Shown here: in pieces, positions 63,061 to 64,000 of the stretch
How positions within the stretch are numbered: the first letter of the stretch is position 1
Layout of the letters: each line of letters begins with the position of its first letter
From: Prorocentrum cordatum
Taxonomy: Eukaryota > Sar > Dinophyceae > Prorocentrales > Prorocentraceae
DNA: 64,000 nucleotides
Assembly: GCA_963575745.1 (NCBI GenBank)
Contig: CAUYUJ010003669.1
Location: forward strand, 669,289 to 733,288
Direction of reading: 5' to 3'
The notes under the pieces: model-generated
Seen by the model: only the letters and a program-made list of their open reading frames with translations
The model's database searches: none
Told to the model about the DNA's origin: nothing
Made by a program: the position numbers and the translations under genes

Positions 63061-63739
63061 CGAAGGGAAAGAGTAATGGGAGGAGTCCCGCGGACCCGCG
63101 GACAGGCAGGCACGAACGCTCAGGATCGGAAACCATGGCATGGAGGCTGGAACTGACGCGGATGCAAGACGCTGGGAGCTGGCCTCCGAGAGCGTTGAAG
63201 GACAGGAGGACCTGAGAGGGACTCAACGACGGGCGCCGCCAGAACCTGTGGAAAAATCTGGAGGCCTTGTGAACGTGTCGGAGTGCTACGTGTCTGATTG
63301 CTACGCGGCAAGGCGTATCCGAGGTTGACGTTGCGAGGATGTCTCAGGCGAAACTGGCCCGAGCACTATGGGGCAGGGCATCTCCGAAGTCAGCTGCGCG
63401 AGCGAGTCTCAAACGAAGAATGGTCTGAACACCTCAGGCCGGAAGGTCGAAGAACCCCCTTGCAAGAGCGTCCGAGCAGCCCCCGGGGAGCTTCCCAGCA
63501 GGTCGAGCAACCCGGGAAGGGGCTTCCCAGCAGCCCGGGGAGTCCGAAATGCGTTCGGGGGGGATGTGTGTGCACATGTGAATTTATTTTGCGTATGTAT
63601 GCATGTGCATGTGTATGTATTTACGTATGGAAATCAAATGACAACGCCTTCCAACGTCTGAACGTCCCAAGAGCGTTTGACGCTCGTTTTACACGGTAAT
63701 TAATATGTCTACATCCCTGCAATAATTTCTTTACAAGGA
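63061..63739. other. No gene seen; two outlying 65-bp units
   Basis: Besides the two minisatellite units at 63315-63430 there is a GTATGTATGCATGTGCATGT run at about 63592-63625. No recognised coding domain. Confidence 0.45.
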
Positions 63740-64000
63740 AATTCCAGCTCTTGGGCCGTCTTGGGCCGTTCGTGGCCCGAAAAAGCGAAAACCGAAAACA
63801 CCTTCAAACCTTGTCAACAAATCAATGAGTTCTGTCTGTTTGGGCCATCTTGGGGGCCCTTTTGGAACTTTTTGCGACTCTCTTGGGCCGTTCTGGGGCC
63901 ATTACGGGCCGTCTTGGAGGCCTTCGGCCGTCTTCGGGCTGTCTTGGGGGCCTCTTGGGGCCCTCTTGGGAGCTTCTTGGGGTGCTCCTGAGGCTCTCTT
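63740..64000. repeat. Degenerate TTGGGCCGTCTTGGG field
   Basis: Irregular repeats of TTGGGCCGTC and CTTGGGGGCC, the reverse-strand form of the CCAAGA vocabulary at 16880-17375 and 28690-29225. Continues past the window edge. Confidence 0.55.

Overview
The window looks like nuclear DNA of a dinoflagellate. The decisive clue is at 61618-61639 on the minus strand: a 22-nt sequence differing at one position from the conserved dinoflagellate spliced leader (SL), sitting at the 5' edge of a LINE-type retrotransposon. High GC, long CCT/GGA, GTC and GAT tracts, many minisatellites and the lack of any recognisable single-copy gene fit a large, repeat-rich dinoflagellate genome. A GC-rich species such as a Prorocentrum is possible, but that is inference and the species cannot be fixed by eye.

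Coding content is confined to two minus-strand non-LTR retrotransposons near the right end. LINE-A (about 56839-61639) looks full length: SL relict, short 5' UTR, ORF1 (coiled coil plus RRM-like domain), then an endonuclease-reverse transcriptase ORF2 in the same frame, separated from ORF1 by one UAG codon. It lies inside a GAT-repeat locus whose two halves flank it. LINE-B (about 49560-55330) is an older element of another type (endonuclease, RT, RNase H), broken by frameshifts and stops.

The remaining 49 kb is repeats. By comparing the window with itself I find more than 20 families of short (about 130-540 bp) foldback or MITE-like elements with 20-75 bp terminal inverted repeats; about a dozen families have two or more copies here (labelled F1-F26 below). 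Two F1 copies have probable target-site duplications, and one F9 copy is split by a 949-bp insertion (F10) whose empty site is preserved in the two other F9 copies. Non-foldback dispersed repeats (F12, F13, F14, F19, F20, F21) fill further space.

Layout: 0-5 kb foldbacks and an inverted pair of 18-bp minisatellites; 5-9 kb pyrimidine and purine tracts plus F23, F5 and F4; 10-11.5 kb F6, F13, F14, F2; 14 kb an 83-bp minisatellite; 18-24 kb a dense cluster of foldbacks; 24.8-26 kb a 1.2-kb foldback; 26.7-28.3 kb a degenerate tandem array; 29-36 kb foldbacks and dispersed repeats; 37 kb a 54-bp minisatellite that keeps a 318-codon frame open; 40-46 kb F10, F1, a 90-bp tandem array, F2 and the nested F9/F10; 46-49 kb dispersed repeats and F1; 49.5-61.6 kb the two LINEs; 61.6-64 kb GAT, 12-bp and 65-bp arrays. 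Most long open frames here come from three-base-period repeats or GC-rich non-coding sequence and are not annotated as genes.
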